Assembly (NCBI GenBank): GCA_026874595.1
Contig: CM049321.1
Span: forward strand, 744,479-808,478
DNA: 64,000 nt
DNA from: Sipunculus nudus
Taxonomy: Eukaryota > Annelida > Sipuncula > Golfingiida > Sipunculidae
Reading direction: 5' to 3'
Below the pieces are notes generated by a model. The model was given only the letters and a program-made list of their open reading frames with translations. It made no database searches and had not been told where the DNA came from. The position numbers were made by a program, and so were the translations under genes. Positions 1-12,433 of the stretch are shown in pieces (the stretch's first letter is position 1; every line of letters starts with the position of its first letter).

Positions 1-953
1 CGTTATAATATATTTGACCAAGGGCCAATTTAATCAATTTAAACTGCAGGTGGCTTGACATTCATACCGGGTTTTATTATATAAAAAATATCCTAACACA
101 GTTCCTTTTCGATAGATGATATTCTGTACGTTCTTATTACTGATTAGTTGTGTTCAGTATTTCGTCCATATGTAATGATAGAATTTTGACTCTATTGGTT
201 TTATACTCAAATCGGCCTTGTCGACACAATTGGTAGTGTGGCTTAAATAAATTGCAATATATTTAAATAGTAAGATTGCACATATGTATATATAAATAGA
301 CATTACAGGTTCCGAAACGGGGATGTTTGCATGTGTGGGCATTGCATGCGTGTAACGGTGTTTGGTTAGATATTGACATAGACATATCAGTCAGGCCTAG
401 TATCTTTTTTTTCTGTCCCTTCCCTTTTTCCTGCTTCATGCTAGAAGCGCCATAGGCGATGATTTCATAAGACTAGGCACGTTCGAACAGTGTCAAACAC
501 GAGTCTATGAGCATGTATGATAACCTCTGACTCAAAATAATATGAATCAGAGCGGTTGTCGACATATCAAAGAAAGTGTAAATAACAAATAATTATGTGA
601 CAAAAGTTACTGTTACTCAACCTATATAAATAAAAAGCCTTCTCTGAACCAGCCCTGGTGTATAAAGTTCATTTGTGTTACAGTTTATTACAGCTTAAAA
701 GGAATGAATATGGAAAAAAATTATTTATCTTGAAATTTGCGTTACATTCTCCCTACAGAACCGTACGTTCATCTACGGTGCTGCCGCGGCATTGCGATAA
801 TTATAACTCCGTTCTCCTTCGGTAGACATTGCTTGCCGTAGAAGTGTAGGTCCATTCAGGATGCCAAGGGGAGAACATTTCTTTGTCCGGGGCCACATTC
901 TGGCCCTTTCGTTTTGAACATTTCAAAGAGAACGTGGACCCCCTTTGCCATCG

Positions 954-968
954 CCCCCCCCCCCCCCC
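954..968. repeat. poly(C) run
   Basis: An uninterrupted run of 15 C inside a locally GC-richer patch. Such runs are prone to slippage and sequencing error, so the exact length is uncertain. Confidence 0.9.
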
Positions 969-1205
969 ACCGTGTCCTGCGGCAAGGAGCCGAGTCCTAC
1001 CAAGTCCTCCTACGACATTTAAAAAAGCCGTAAACCGAAGACAGAACGTGGAAAGTAAGACCTACGCTTAAAAACTTATGCATCAGAAAACATTTTATTC
1101 TGTCAACGGATGACAAATGCATCTAAGTATCACAAAAATGTGCCTGATGTGATATGTATAAGAATGTCAAGGGTATTTGCATGTATTTGTATATATTAAA
1201 ATATT

Positions 1206-1207
<2 letters not shown>

Positions 1208-1257
<50 letters not shown>
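1208..1257. repeat. (TA)n microsatellite
   Basis: About 25 uninterrupted TA dinucleotides. Confidence 0.95.
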
Positions 1258-1260
<3 letters not shown>

Positions 1261-4133
1261 GGAAATAATTAATGAAATTTACTATTATCAGTAAGCCAAC
1301 TTTTAAATCAAGTGAGTGTATGATAGCGTCAGTGTAATCTAACGCAAGCCATCATGAAATGTCAATAATCTATGCATCAAAAATACATTTGATTCCTACA
1401 GATTAAAATGTCTTTTAGGGAAACAAAGTATGCTTGAAGCTTCATTTAAAATAATATAATCTGATTCAGTATTCTCTCTTTGGAATTGTTAAATTAGTCC
1501 AAATGAAGTGAAAGGTGTCTTAGATTTTGAAACAAAATAATAAGTATTTAGCGCCAGTTCTACATCATGTGATCTTTATTTTATCTTATGTGGGTAAACA
1601 TTCATACTTTTTTTTTAATAACGTCACTAGGTGCTTTCGGCATTTATGTTATTGCCGTTCTATTTCTGTCAGCCTGAGATATATGTTGACTTTATTAACA
1701 ACTAGCATCTACACAAGTTCAATCAACATATATCTACCGTTCCAATAGATTAATATTGTTTATGTAATATGTAATAGGCTATTTAAAACTGTACATAAGA
1801 CATACATCAGACCCTTATAATGATGCCACGCCTTTAAACAGTCTCTAATATTGTTTGTTTTAAATTTGTCCCCTATCTAATGTCTCATCTTTTCATGAAC
1901 ACTTAGGTTTGAATCAGCTCATCAGAGTACAGAGGTGAAAACGAATAATTTTCGTACATATATATTGTAAAATCTACCGTATGCAAACCATAATGATAAC
2001 ATTTATGTTTATATTCGTCCTATAGTTAGGGAAATGCTTAGCTGAGGTGACAACATAGTCAATAGAGCAGTTTATGGCTAAGGCATATCAGGGTATGATC
2101 CAGTGTTCATATAACATGTTTTTACAACAATCTGTATAACTAAATGTAGGATCAAGGACAAGAAGCATGTAAAAGACAGAAGAATGATATTTATTGTGTT
2201 CTTTCCTTAGTGGCATACTTTTATTTTACAGCTCAGAATACCGTTTTTCAACTGATGGTGTTTTTCATATATTTAAGAGCAGTCACGTGATGAATGAGAA
2301 GAGAGACAGTGAGACCAGAAATTCCAGCCCGCATCCTGTCGAATTAGAAAGTAAATTAAATCGGTCTGCCCCATAAAAATATTAAGATTACCCCCTGCAT
2401 ACACCCACCCCTTTGAGTTTAAATCATTATAAAATGTATCCATATGTTCACTTGTATATGTTAAATTCAAGGGTATTTTCATATTTATTTGATCATAGAA
2501 AATATCAGTTTTATTAAGTATGTATTTAGTATTGTCTTGTTAATCAACAGCACGCCCTGCAAGATACGTAAACTTTACCCCACCGGTATAGGCCCAAGAG
2601 CTAAACAAGCCCTGTGTCTCTCGCAGTTTCTGATACATTTTAATGTGAACATAACAAGTATTTGGTGTATACGTAACCATTATTTGGTTGTTATTGGATG
2701 TCTGGCTCCTGGATTGGGCTAGGGAATAGAGTGCTGCATTCTCCGCCCACTTGGCAGAAAGCTGCTGGCTAGCGTCGGGTTTCCACCGTAAGCTGATATG
2801 CGTAGTCGGCCAGGGCAGTAATTGCTATAACGTAGCTAAGCTGCCATTTATACAGATAACCAGGTAGGCACAATTTGTTTGTGGTATCAAAAATTAATGA
2901 CTAGCGACGCGTGTTGAAATTTACTTGCTTGTCATAATGTTTTTCTTGAATCATCCTTTGTTCCATAAGTTTTTTTAACTTTCTATTTGGTTTTGGGGTT
3001 TAGAATTTTCTTTGTTTGAGTAAAAGTGACCCGTTCGTATCAAATAAAGTAATAAGAAATAAGAAATAAAAATAAAACGTCAGCCGTGAAATGTAACGCA
3101 CGAATTCTAAGAGATTCATAAGCCATACGCTACAAATATTAATACCCTGCTAAGGTTATCCGATACTTCCTATCCCCTTCATGCATAATTTTTGGCTTGG
3201 AAAATTAGTAATTTTGTGATTAATGAGGAGCTCTTTAAATAAGTAACCCCAGTTGGATCAGACATTCCAGTTTGACAGTCTTGACTGAATGCAGCTTTTT
3301 ACATGCGAAAAGAACACCGATTACTACGGTACATCGGTGTTAACGTATCCAGGCGATCATCATAATATAAATGAATAAAAATGCGAACAAAATGACGCTT
3401 AATTACTTTTTGGTAAAATTTCATCCTGTAACTGTAATATTACTCTAAAATGGAGTTTAGAATATTAATAACAGCATAATTTAGAATAATTTTGCTAATA
3501 TTCTCCTGATGGTTATATCATTGGCAGCTGACAGTTGTGTTGGGTCCAGCCGGATATTTTAACACGCCATAAATTGTTTTTTGTTTTTTTTTGCAATCAA
3601 TGGCATAGAAAGCCTACGTATGTAATGCTTGGATGAAATGCATATTCCAAATTATTTAGCAATAGATTAATGACGTATATTACATACGCAAATACAAGGC
3701 TGGTGGCCGTGGACGTGCTTATCTGTGATCAATTATAATTAGAAATCTCATGACTTTGGTAATATTATAATATATTATGACAATTAGTTGATATATGTTT
3801 TATTTTCTGAAGATAACATCCTGATCACATAAGCTTGACTGTACACATATTGCATTGATAATAGATTGCAAAACTGTGTACCTTATTGGTTATCTGTCCG
3901 TCCCTCAACTGTAAAATTTTCAAAGTGTTCATACATCCTTCATTGCCTTCAGTTCTGCCTTCGTTAGTGGTTACAGATTAAAGCGATTCTATTGTAGGAG
4001 GTTTTAGTGGTGTCTTATTATTTAGCCGACTGTTGGTTAAACGTAAGCAAAAAGAATTAAGCATAGGGCAAGGGAAACGTGGGGTGGTCATACATATTCT
4101 CAACCGTATACCCAAATCATATATTTATATATA

Positions 4134-4153
4134 TGTGTGTGTGTGTGTGTGTG
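4134..4153. repeat. (GT)n microsatellite
   Basis: Ten GT dinucleotides following a short (AT)n run. Confidence 0.9.
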
Positions 4154-5058
4154 CCATAAATGAAATAATCCTTATTGAATTATTGGAATATTTAAATGTG
4201 TATAAAATGTCAATAAAAGCCTACTAGTTAGCCTATATCCCCCCTGTTCAGACTTAAATTGGTCCTTTTTCTGACAGGACGGACATTTGACAGGAAGGAA
4301 TATCTTCTTCTATGCATGGTGACTGACGGAAAAGAAAACAGGAAAAATCATCTTTTAGCTACAATCTGAGCCTGTGCCTGTTCGCAAACTCGGTCACATG
4401 GTTAAAACCCCGGAAACCAATTAGTTGATATTCAGTCGCATATCCCGAATCGCAAATCACAAATGAATCTGACATGCAAGAGTCCTTGCATTCTTGTGCG
4501 ACTGGCAGTCAGAAGTCGCAAGTCTCGTCCCAAGGTCATCTCATCAGAGATTCGAATGCAATTATAATCCTCGATCAGACGCAAATCCCTTCGATTTTGG
4601 TCGCATCGTTTCGCTGCAAAATCATCATTGGGCTTAGTGTATTGAACCTATATTACTTCTCCGGTATATCACTTATCGAGCATTCTAACCGTGGCCATCA
4701 AGTTGACAAGTATGTGTCTCTGAAAAACACATGATCATTCTCAAAGTCGAATTTTACTACTGAATCAGTGGCTTTATGAATGTATTCTTCCAGCTGATGT
4801 CATCAATTCTGATTACACCTTCAGACCTCTTCACGGTATGATAAACATATCTGTATCTACCCATTTTATCTGGTCATATTTAAGATTGGCTCCAGTTTTC
4901 GTGCAGGCTTGATATTAACTACTGAATATAATTTGGTTAATACCTGGTACAAATATGGTACTAAATGTTGCTATAGACCCATGTGTTCTAATGTTTACAT
5001 CACTCATACATGTGAATCACTTTGAAGCTTTCTTTTTGGTAGGAATAAATTTCAAATC

Positions 5059-7144
5059 ATGAAACTGCAAAGTTTCGTTGCCTTCACATTTTCACTCTCG
5101 GTGATGCTGGTCCATGTAGGATCTATGTTGCAAGGTATGTATGTATTCATGACCAGGTTTTATGGAGAGTTGATTTCCTTCCCTCGTGACATGCCCCCAT
5201 TGATATTCATGTTCAGTATTACCATGCCACAATTTTTGTTAAAATAATCTAATTTCATCAATTATTAAAGGTGATTCATATTTCTATTAACCATAAAAAA
5301 GTAACATTTGAGAGCATGTAACTCACATTTAAGACATTGAATATTTCTAACGCTTCATAACATTTTTTTTCAATATTTACATCAAATTTGTGTGAATGTC
5401 ATAACACATATTTTTGTGAAATCATGTTGGATTGTTGTATATTTATTTTAAATGTCACCACTTAAGATAAAAGTTTTACTTAGGTGATTATAAGTATCAC
5501 GGCAAGATGAATTTTAGTTCGGCCCTGGACTCTTGTAAACGGAGCCACCAAGATTTCCTTTCTTTATTCGAACCTCAAAACATATTTGCTGTCCGTCGAA
5601 CAATGGATCAATATAATCTTAGCTCGGTGTGGACTAATTTAAGCTTGCTGGACGAAAATGTTTGGTATTGGAGCAATGGAACCAAATACCGTAATTATAT
5701 TTAAATTACACGAAAGATCAAAGCGTCTAAACCGTAATGCTAAAGTGTTTTGTCGCAATTTGCCACACATTGGTGATAAGCGCTGATTTCATCGTAAAAC
5801 CAAGATAGATTTTAGACTCATCTCTTGTATTTTTAAGCCTTTATGTCATTTAAGCGTTTATTCCTGAAATGTTTTAGATGAGTCAGTAAAGAAAGACCAT
5901 GTTATGTGCGCATTAGTCAGAGACAATGAAATATTTCCAACTTCGTGCGAGACAAAGGTTGATGGCATCGCATGCGAATTCAAAGGTAGATATATAATTT
6001 AAAATGTAACATACATGTTGTTAAGTTGTGAAACAGGATAGTTACGACTTATAGTAATCTATATCTTGCTTGTCAGCGTCATGTCCGAATCAAAATTACA
6101 CTGGTCACACTGATTACACGGGTGCCAAGATTTTGTTGCTATTCATGGTGGTACATTACTAAGTGAGAATACACAGGATGAGGCAGTCAAAAGAAAATGC
6201 AATACGCAATGTCGTAATCTTAATGAAAACTCTTATTTCAGACAAACTGAATATTTGTTTTGGTTTTATTTGTCCTTTTCTTGGACGTTAGGTTGTGGGA
6301 GCTGCGGACATATTTGTCCTAAGGGCAATGTTGCCAAAACGTCATGTGTAAATATCATTTGCCAAACAACTGACTGGTATGAGGGATACAAAACATGTGC
6401 GGCTAAGAATCAGACATTAGCTGCCAAGTCTGTGTCTGAAATTGGAGAAGCATTGGCATCTTCCAGCTGCTTTGAAGGCTGGATTGGTTTAAATCGGGGT
6501 TTCTGGATGTACGGGTTACCGTTGAAAGGTGGGTCAACAAATGCAGCCTGGTATGCAATGCCTGTAAAATAAATGCCCATCGTTTATAGATATATTTTGC
6601 CTGGGGATACTTAAAACACATTGCTAAAATACCCAAAAATGCCAATAAAATGAAATAAAAGGGTGTCAGCTTTTATACTGAATTGATAATTACATAACGT
6701 CGTTTTGACAATATTGGCGAATTACAGCTGTCTGGCAAACAAAAAATGCTATATTTAGTTTTGCCATTAGGTCTTAATTAAAATCAATAATTATAAATGA
6801 CGAAACGACACTTTGTTGTCTTTGTGTTGCTTGTTACTTTGTCCTGTTATTTCTTATTCTAAATTATACTCCTTTCCTAGGCACCTTTAACACTGTAAAT
6901 GTTTCCCTCATTATTAATGCTTCCCTTCTGTTAATAAATTATATTGCCGATATATTTATTCCCTTTTCAGAAGTCGATATTTCTGACCTTTTCATGTCAA
7001 GATTCCAACACAAAAAGCTGTGTCACATGATATCTTTTGACAAGAACACGTTGTCTCTTAAGTATTCTTCATGCGATGAAACACGAGACACACTTTGTTT
7101 AATCAGTGAGTAAAATGTTCATGGTTTCATTATGCTCATTACGG

Positions 7145-7209
<65 letters not shown>

Positions 7210-8271
7210 ATATATATAAAACAATGTTATATGCGGCACTGGAGAATGTTAAGTATTTACATTTGTCATATATGCTGCCTTTTATACGCAGATAAATATG
7301 GCCAAACGCTCGTAACAACTGATCTAGTCACAACGGGCACTTCATTCTTAAAAGCGCTATTGATTGTTCGGAATGTGTCAATGTTTTATTCTATTTAGCC
7401 GCATGGCATATAATATATTGGCTTCATATGAATGCTGGTTATGTCATAATTCTGGAGATCATCAGGTATACAGAAAAACATTTGTAATCCTTTTTTTTTT
7501 CATTATCAATGTATGCAATATAAATATATAAGATGGGAATAAAAAAACATTTATACTTTACCTGTCTTTGAAATGAACACTTGGATTTTGGTTTGTATTA
7601 CTATCGAGATACAAGTGATGAAGAAACTGATAGAACCACTATTAAAGCCAATCAACTGACCGACGCATCAATGGGGATGATTGTTACTTTGGTAGTGATC
7701 GTAACCATAACCACAGCGGTCGGAATACATTGCTTGTCATTCGTATTATATGACTGTATGCCGAATGAGGAAAGACGGTACGTGGACATAATAAGAAACA
7801 AGTTCACCATTAGATAGTCAAGTTTCTTTGCCGACACTTAAATTGTGTTGAAATGAACAAGTGACGACAACACTTAAGAATTACTTAAGAAGAATTTCAG
7901 ATAACAAATGAAAGATTCACGATCTTATCAGAGAGTAAAAAAGGGAGATATTTTGCACGCAATTATCCCTGAAATAATCTTGATAACTCAGGATTACGTT
8001 CGTAAGTATACGTATAATCCTCGTGGATAGCATAGTTTAGCATTAATAGTCCTTTTAATGTTTCAGCATAAACTGCTTTTGGATTATATTATGACGTTTG
8101 TCACTCTGAGTCCTAGTAACCATAACTAAATCAAAGCAGTGTCCCATGAATAATATTACGTATTTTAGTTCTTCAGAACATGAAGAAAATGCTGCTCCCA
8201 TTACCATACCTGGAGACGAATATGACGATGGTCAGCAGATCTACTCCGAGATAGGGTCCGCAGCAGTTTGA
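5059..8271 (+). CDS. two-domain C-type-lectin-like transmembrane receptor (seven exons)
   Basis: Predicted cell-surface receptor with two extracellular CTLDs. Exons: 5059-5134, 5484-5690, 5878-5985, 6292-6528, 6971-7105, 7609-7777, 8169-8271. They sum to 1035 nt, 344 residues plus stop. The first junctions are all phase 1, the last is phase 2, and each intron has GT...AG ends (first donor GTATGT). Exon 1 encodes a signal peptide (MKLQSFVAFTFSLSV). Exons 2-3 form CTLD1, ending with the C...C pair of 'SCETKVDGIACEFK'. Exons 4-5 form CTLD2, starting 'CGSCGHICPKG' and ending 'SSCDETRDTLCLI'. The exon at 7609 holds the membrane span (MGMIVTLVVIVTITTAVGI). The last exon is an acidic tail with IYSEI, a YxxI motif that could bind an SH2 protein. 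EPN/QPD sugar-binding motifs are absent, so classical calcium-dependent sugar binding is doubtful. A paralogue lies at 45001-50226 on the other strand. The weakest splice site is the acceptor before 7609. Confidence 0.72.
7148..7218. repeat. (TA)n microsatellite in intron 5
   Basis: About 71 bases of TA dinucleotides with one TTT interruption, between exon 5 of the CTLD receptor and the possible alternative exon at 7292. Confidence 0.95.
7292..7398 (+). other. possible alternative 3' terminal exon of the CTLD receptor
   Basis: A good acceptor (TTTTATACGCAG) precedes 7292 and the phase matches exon 5 (phase 1). The frame stays open for 35 codons and stops at TAG 7396-7398. No downstream donor is obvious. 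If spliced from exon 5 it would replace the membrane exon and give a secreted two-CTLD isoform. This is inference: the frame could be chance, and the main model skips it. Confidence 0.25.
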
Positions 8272-10759
8272 ATGTATTAAGCACCTTAAGCCACACGTAT
8301 GCAGAACAAAGCATTGATAAATCACTAGGACAGGAAGATTTTATCTGAAAGTCACCAGCTTATGGACAAATGCGTTTACTAACTACACAGTGTGCATCAA
8401 ACAGTTTGTTTTTCTGGCATTTTATTAGCCAGTATACTGATATAATATTGATTTTCATTATTTAAAAGGTTCGTTGTAATTATCTGTTACCAAGTATTAT
8501 GCAAATTGGAGATACAAGAAAACTAAGTAAGTACTGACCTTTATATTCACCTAGAAAAACGTTCACATAAGTAACGTTACGATAGGTTTCATGAACTGTG
8601 GACATATGTTGACTGGTTTCAATTAACCTCGTACAGGCTGTTACCATTATACCCACTAAATGTATTGTAAATTTTTATTTTCATGTTATTGATTAAATGT
8701 ATGTGTAGCATTCATATATGTTACCAGATATTATATATATATAATTTTGTGCTCTCTACCAGAAATACCCGGCAGCATGATTATATCCCGTTTGGAATTA
8801 CATTTTATATCGTTATACGATTTCCAAAACAATATTATTGATTTGAACCCCGATTTTTTCGTGTTATTTCTTATATGGAGCGACTAAATTTTTAATTTTC
8901 TGTTTCCTGTGCTCTACAAAAAAGCCTTTCCGGTCCCACACTTGTTTTCAGTCATTACACGATGGCCAACCTCGTTGCTTCTAACTCGTCTCACCCTTCT
9001 CGTTCACTGCTTTGCGTCTCAAAATCGTGATCGCGAGTCCCATTAGACACCTCGTGTTCCTCAGCTTGTTCCATGCTTTCTTGCTCCGTCTGGCCTATAG
9101 AGGTCTCCACATGATTATATAATACTACAGAATGTTATACTAACCGGAATCCCTTCCGTCAAAGTACAAGGACTACGCTGTATACTACATAGTTCATAGC
9201 ACTGTGTCTTGCCTCCGACGACGATGTCGAATACAAATACTCAGGGACCTGTAAATGATAATTACTCATGTTTTTACTGTTATAAGTTAAGGAGATACTA
9301 CAAACTAAACTCTAGGTTACAATTTTACCATCGCATACATTCCTAGCTACTAGCCTGCAAGGGAGACAATTGTATTGGCATGTAGTGCTAATTTTTATCC
9401 CTGGATCTTCAAGTTTTCTCCCCATCCCCTAAGTTGCCGAATGCCATCATTTGCGCCATGGAAGATTCCACACAGAGGATATTATAACTATATGTGCAAT
9501 TTATATGCAATTAATAACAATTTAAAATAAACTAAATAAAGGGGATAAGTTTGTTTCTCAACCACGTTCTCAAACAAATAAATCACTAGATCCAGGCACA
9601 AAGTACGAAGTCAAGTATGTTGACCAACAACAACGAATTATTTAAAACATTTATTCTTTTTAAACTTAACATTAAAGTAAAGCTAAACGAAATTTTCATA
9701 AATCATAATAAGCAAACTTGCAGTTTAACCATGTCTAGAAAGAACAAGTTCAAGAGTAACACAGGTAGGGGTAGACTTGACAGCAAGGCTGGTTTTGAAT
9801 ATGCCAACAGAGCTTGAAGATATAGATTAGCATGGCAGGGCTGGATTAAACAGGCTTAGCATAGCTGGACAACCCAAAATAGTCAGTTATACCACATTTG
9901 CACAGAAACAAGGACAACAGTTAAAAACAACCCACATGCCTGATATTCAGGCTAAGTATACTAATAAAATATAAAAATACATCTCCATAATTCAATGTAA
10001 TAAGATAGCCTTACCCATATTTTTATAACACATTATCATAAGCAATATCAAATAAAAAAGCTTCATTATATGCAGCATAGCGATGGTTTTTTATTCCAAT
10101 TTTCCATTTAAAAAAGAATAAAGATAAACAAAACATTCCATAATATATTATCGTATATCTACCTCCACCACTCACATAAAGTATACAGTTAAGACATGCA
10201 TGACGTATATTATAAGAATGCTACATTAGATTATATCCTAGTATATCCGGAATTCTCATACGAGCTGTTTAATATTTACAATACGATCAAATAGCACAAC
10301 AGGAAAACGCATTTTAAACAAATAACGGAATACATAATTAAAATTGCAACCGAAATTGAAATATCCTTCCTTAGTTTATCGTTTGCCTTTAGTCTGCCAT
10401 CATTTAATCTATAACAAAGTAAAGTACGTTTGTTTAAAATGCACGAAATGAACAATTCGCAGGATATGTTGTATCATATTGACTTACACTGCAATTACAA
10501 GATAGCTCATTTTGAAACTATCACACAAAGCTGACTGTTCAGTTAGTATTGGATAGTCATTTTGTTTAACAATATAAAAATCCATGAATCCTTGCAGGCA
10601 TGTAAACTATTACTTATATTAATAAACTATAATAAGTTTTTATAGTCACACCAGCGCTTTATACGTAAATGGATGCTGGGTTTCTGCGTCTTCACAAGGT
10701 CATATGCAAACCGAGCTTCTAAACTTTTTTTTTCAGTCTGTTGCCTCCTTAGGTTCATC
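8272..10759. other. intergenic, no gene seen
   Basis: AT-rich sequence between two predicted genes. I see no exon with flanking splice signals and a sensible protein, no repeat shared with the rest of the window and no long reading frame. Its left part includes the 3' UTR of the CTLD receptor; I could not fix the polyadenylation site. Confidence 0.5.
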
Positions 10760-11000
10760 TCATGGTTCCATGTATATTGACTGATCAACTTGTGTGGACG
10801 ATGAACTTGGTAGTGGTGGAGGTGTGGGTAGCATTGACCTAAGACGTTTAATTTTAGCCCGGGGTTTACCCTTCACCCTTGTAATGAATTGTGCTGCTCT
10901 CCCAAGAATGCGTGTTTTGAAATTTCCAATAACACCATACTTCCTCTCTGACTGAGAGTTAGCCCCTTCAGAGAATGCACTGCCATCAAGTGAGCTTGAC
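10760..11000 (-). CDS. probable last coding exon of an unrecognised gene
   Basis: On the minus strand a strong acceptor (TTGTTTACTAG) is followed by 80 open codons ending in TGA at 10762-10760. The peptide has a serine-rich start, a basic middle (ITRVKGKPRAKIKRLRSML), a proline/serine stretch (PTPPPLPSSSST) and ends with QSIYMEP. The basic, proline-rich and low-complexity character with a terminal tyrosine motif would suit a cytoplasmic tail or an adaptor C-terminus. I do not recognise the family and found no upstream exon on the minus strand before the TIR element at 11136. The rest of the gene may lie far upstream, or be lost. Confidence rests on the splice site plus non-random composition. 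Confidence 0.4.
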
Positions 11001-11107
11001 CTAGTAAACAAGTATAATAATATGGAATAAAACAGGGTATTTCCTCACCTTTAATAACATAGAGATATATATAATACAAATCAGTTTGTTTATTTCATTT
11101 TATATGC

Positions 11108-11135
11108 ATATTTAAACAAGCAATATTATATCATT
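11108..11135. repeat. 28-bp direct repeat, left copy
   Basis: Matches 12406-12433 with one mismatch (ATATTTAAACAAGCAATATT... against ...ACAAACAATATT...). The two copies exactly bracket the TIR element at 11136-12405. Confidence 0.8.
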
Positions 11136-12405
11136 ATAATCTCTATGATGTGGGCACCCTTGAGACTGGGCCAAACTGCCCACTTTTTAGAGGTGCCCAC
11201 TATATGGAGGTAATAGCTGCCACTTTCAGTGCTGCCACCTACTTTGAAATGTTGCTATAATTACTCCTGTTTTAAGAGTACTTCATTAAATTATTGTATG
11301 TATTTTCTTCCTGTTTTAAAGATAAAGGTTAACAAGAAATAATTTATAATTGTTTATATATAAATAAATATATATATATTTATATATAATATACACATAT
11401 ATATATGCGTTCATGCGTGTGTGTTATAACATTTATCAATAGACTAAGCCTACAAGTATTGATCCTATATTTAAATCTGCTTATATTTTGATAAGTTACC
11501 CAATGCATCATTTTATATATACCATACTGTTCTACAAACTTTCTCTGAGACAAGCCGTTCTCAAAATCTTTGAACAGGTACACATTTAGGTATTTGCCAA
11601 ACCTTTATATTTTAATTTAAGGTTGACATTTAATAAGTGGACAGTAACAATGAATATGACACAGAATGCGAGCGAATGATCAGTGTCTGGTGTTGATCAT
11701 TAAGTGCAACTGCTAATAACCGTAGTAAGCATTGCTTTGGGCCAGGGGGTCTTTACACTGTTACCACATTTCAGAGTATTAATCAAGTAACTGGTTGAAT
11801 GAACAAGGCGTCCACCAAGGGTATTAAATATAGCAGTTTCTCTGCTTCGCTGACATAAAAAAGTCAAGTGACTTTCAGATCAAAGTAGGCTTATCAGTCC
11901 AATATGAATTATTACTGAGTGGTGTATTCACTGCTGGCTGTAGACCATCACCAGAAAAGCCAGTCTCGGCTGACGTCTGACGCTAGCATGTGCGGGCACA
12001 TTAAAGAAGTCTAATTAGTATGCAGGTATCCCATGCCTAGCCTCGAGTCAAGAAGTCTATTATTATGATTTTGCAATTAGACAGTAATACACCTCTGAAC
12101 TTTTATCTGTTTGCCAATATCATTAATAGTTGAAACATATATATTTAATAATTAACGGTTTTTCTGATTGCTCATAATTACAAATTCGCAATAAATAAAA
12201 TCAGAATTTTTTTTAAAGGAAGATACTTTAACTGGGAAAATTGATGAAGTGCCGACATAAGCTGGGGAAAAGTGCCAACTTTATAGAATATAGAGGTGCC
12301 CACATTAGCTAAACATAATAAAGAGAAAACATGGACTGTCCAAACGTGCCCACTTTATAGAGGTGCCCACTTAATGAAGATGCCCACTAAGAGAGGTTCG
12401 ACTGA
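11136..12405. mobile_element. Tigger/pogo-like TIR element, non-autonomous
   Basis: The right end reads, on the minus strand, CAGTCGAACCTCTCTTAGTG, typical of TcMar-Tigger-type terminal inverted repeats. It is followed inward by subrepeats of GTGGGCACCTCTATAAAGTG type. The left end carries the same GTGGGCAC and AGAGGTGCCCAC blocks in inverted orientation but has lost the outer CAGTCGAACC. No transposase frame is visible, so this would be a MITE or deletion derivative mobilised in trans. The expected TSD is TA; instead a 28-bp direct repeat flanks it. Confidence 0.5.
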
Positions 12406-12433
12406 ATATTTAAACAAACAATATTATATCATT
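12406..12433. repeat. 28-bp direct repeat, right copy
   Basis: Partner of 11108-11135. Such a length is not a normal target-site duplication for a Tc1/mariner-type element, so it may be a duplicated pre-existing sequence or the footprint of a different event. Confidence 0.8.

Larger units (their letters stand above)
1..5058. other. gene-poor AT-rich flank
   Basis: No convincing coding exon is visible on either strand. The stretch is AT-rich with short chance reading frames. It holds a 15-base poly(C) run at 954-968, a (TA)n tract at 1208-1257 and a (GT)n tract at 4134-4153, annotated separately where useful, and a GC-richer patch at about 750-900 that contains a perfect 6-bp hairpin discussed in the findings. 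The only clear gene begins at its right edge. Confidence 0.6.
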
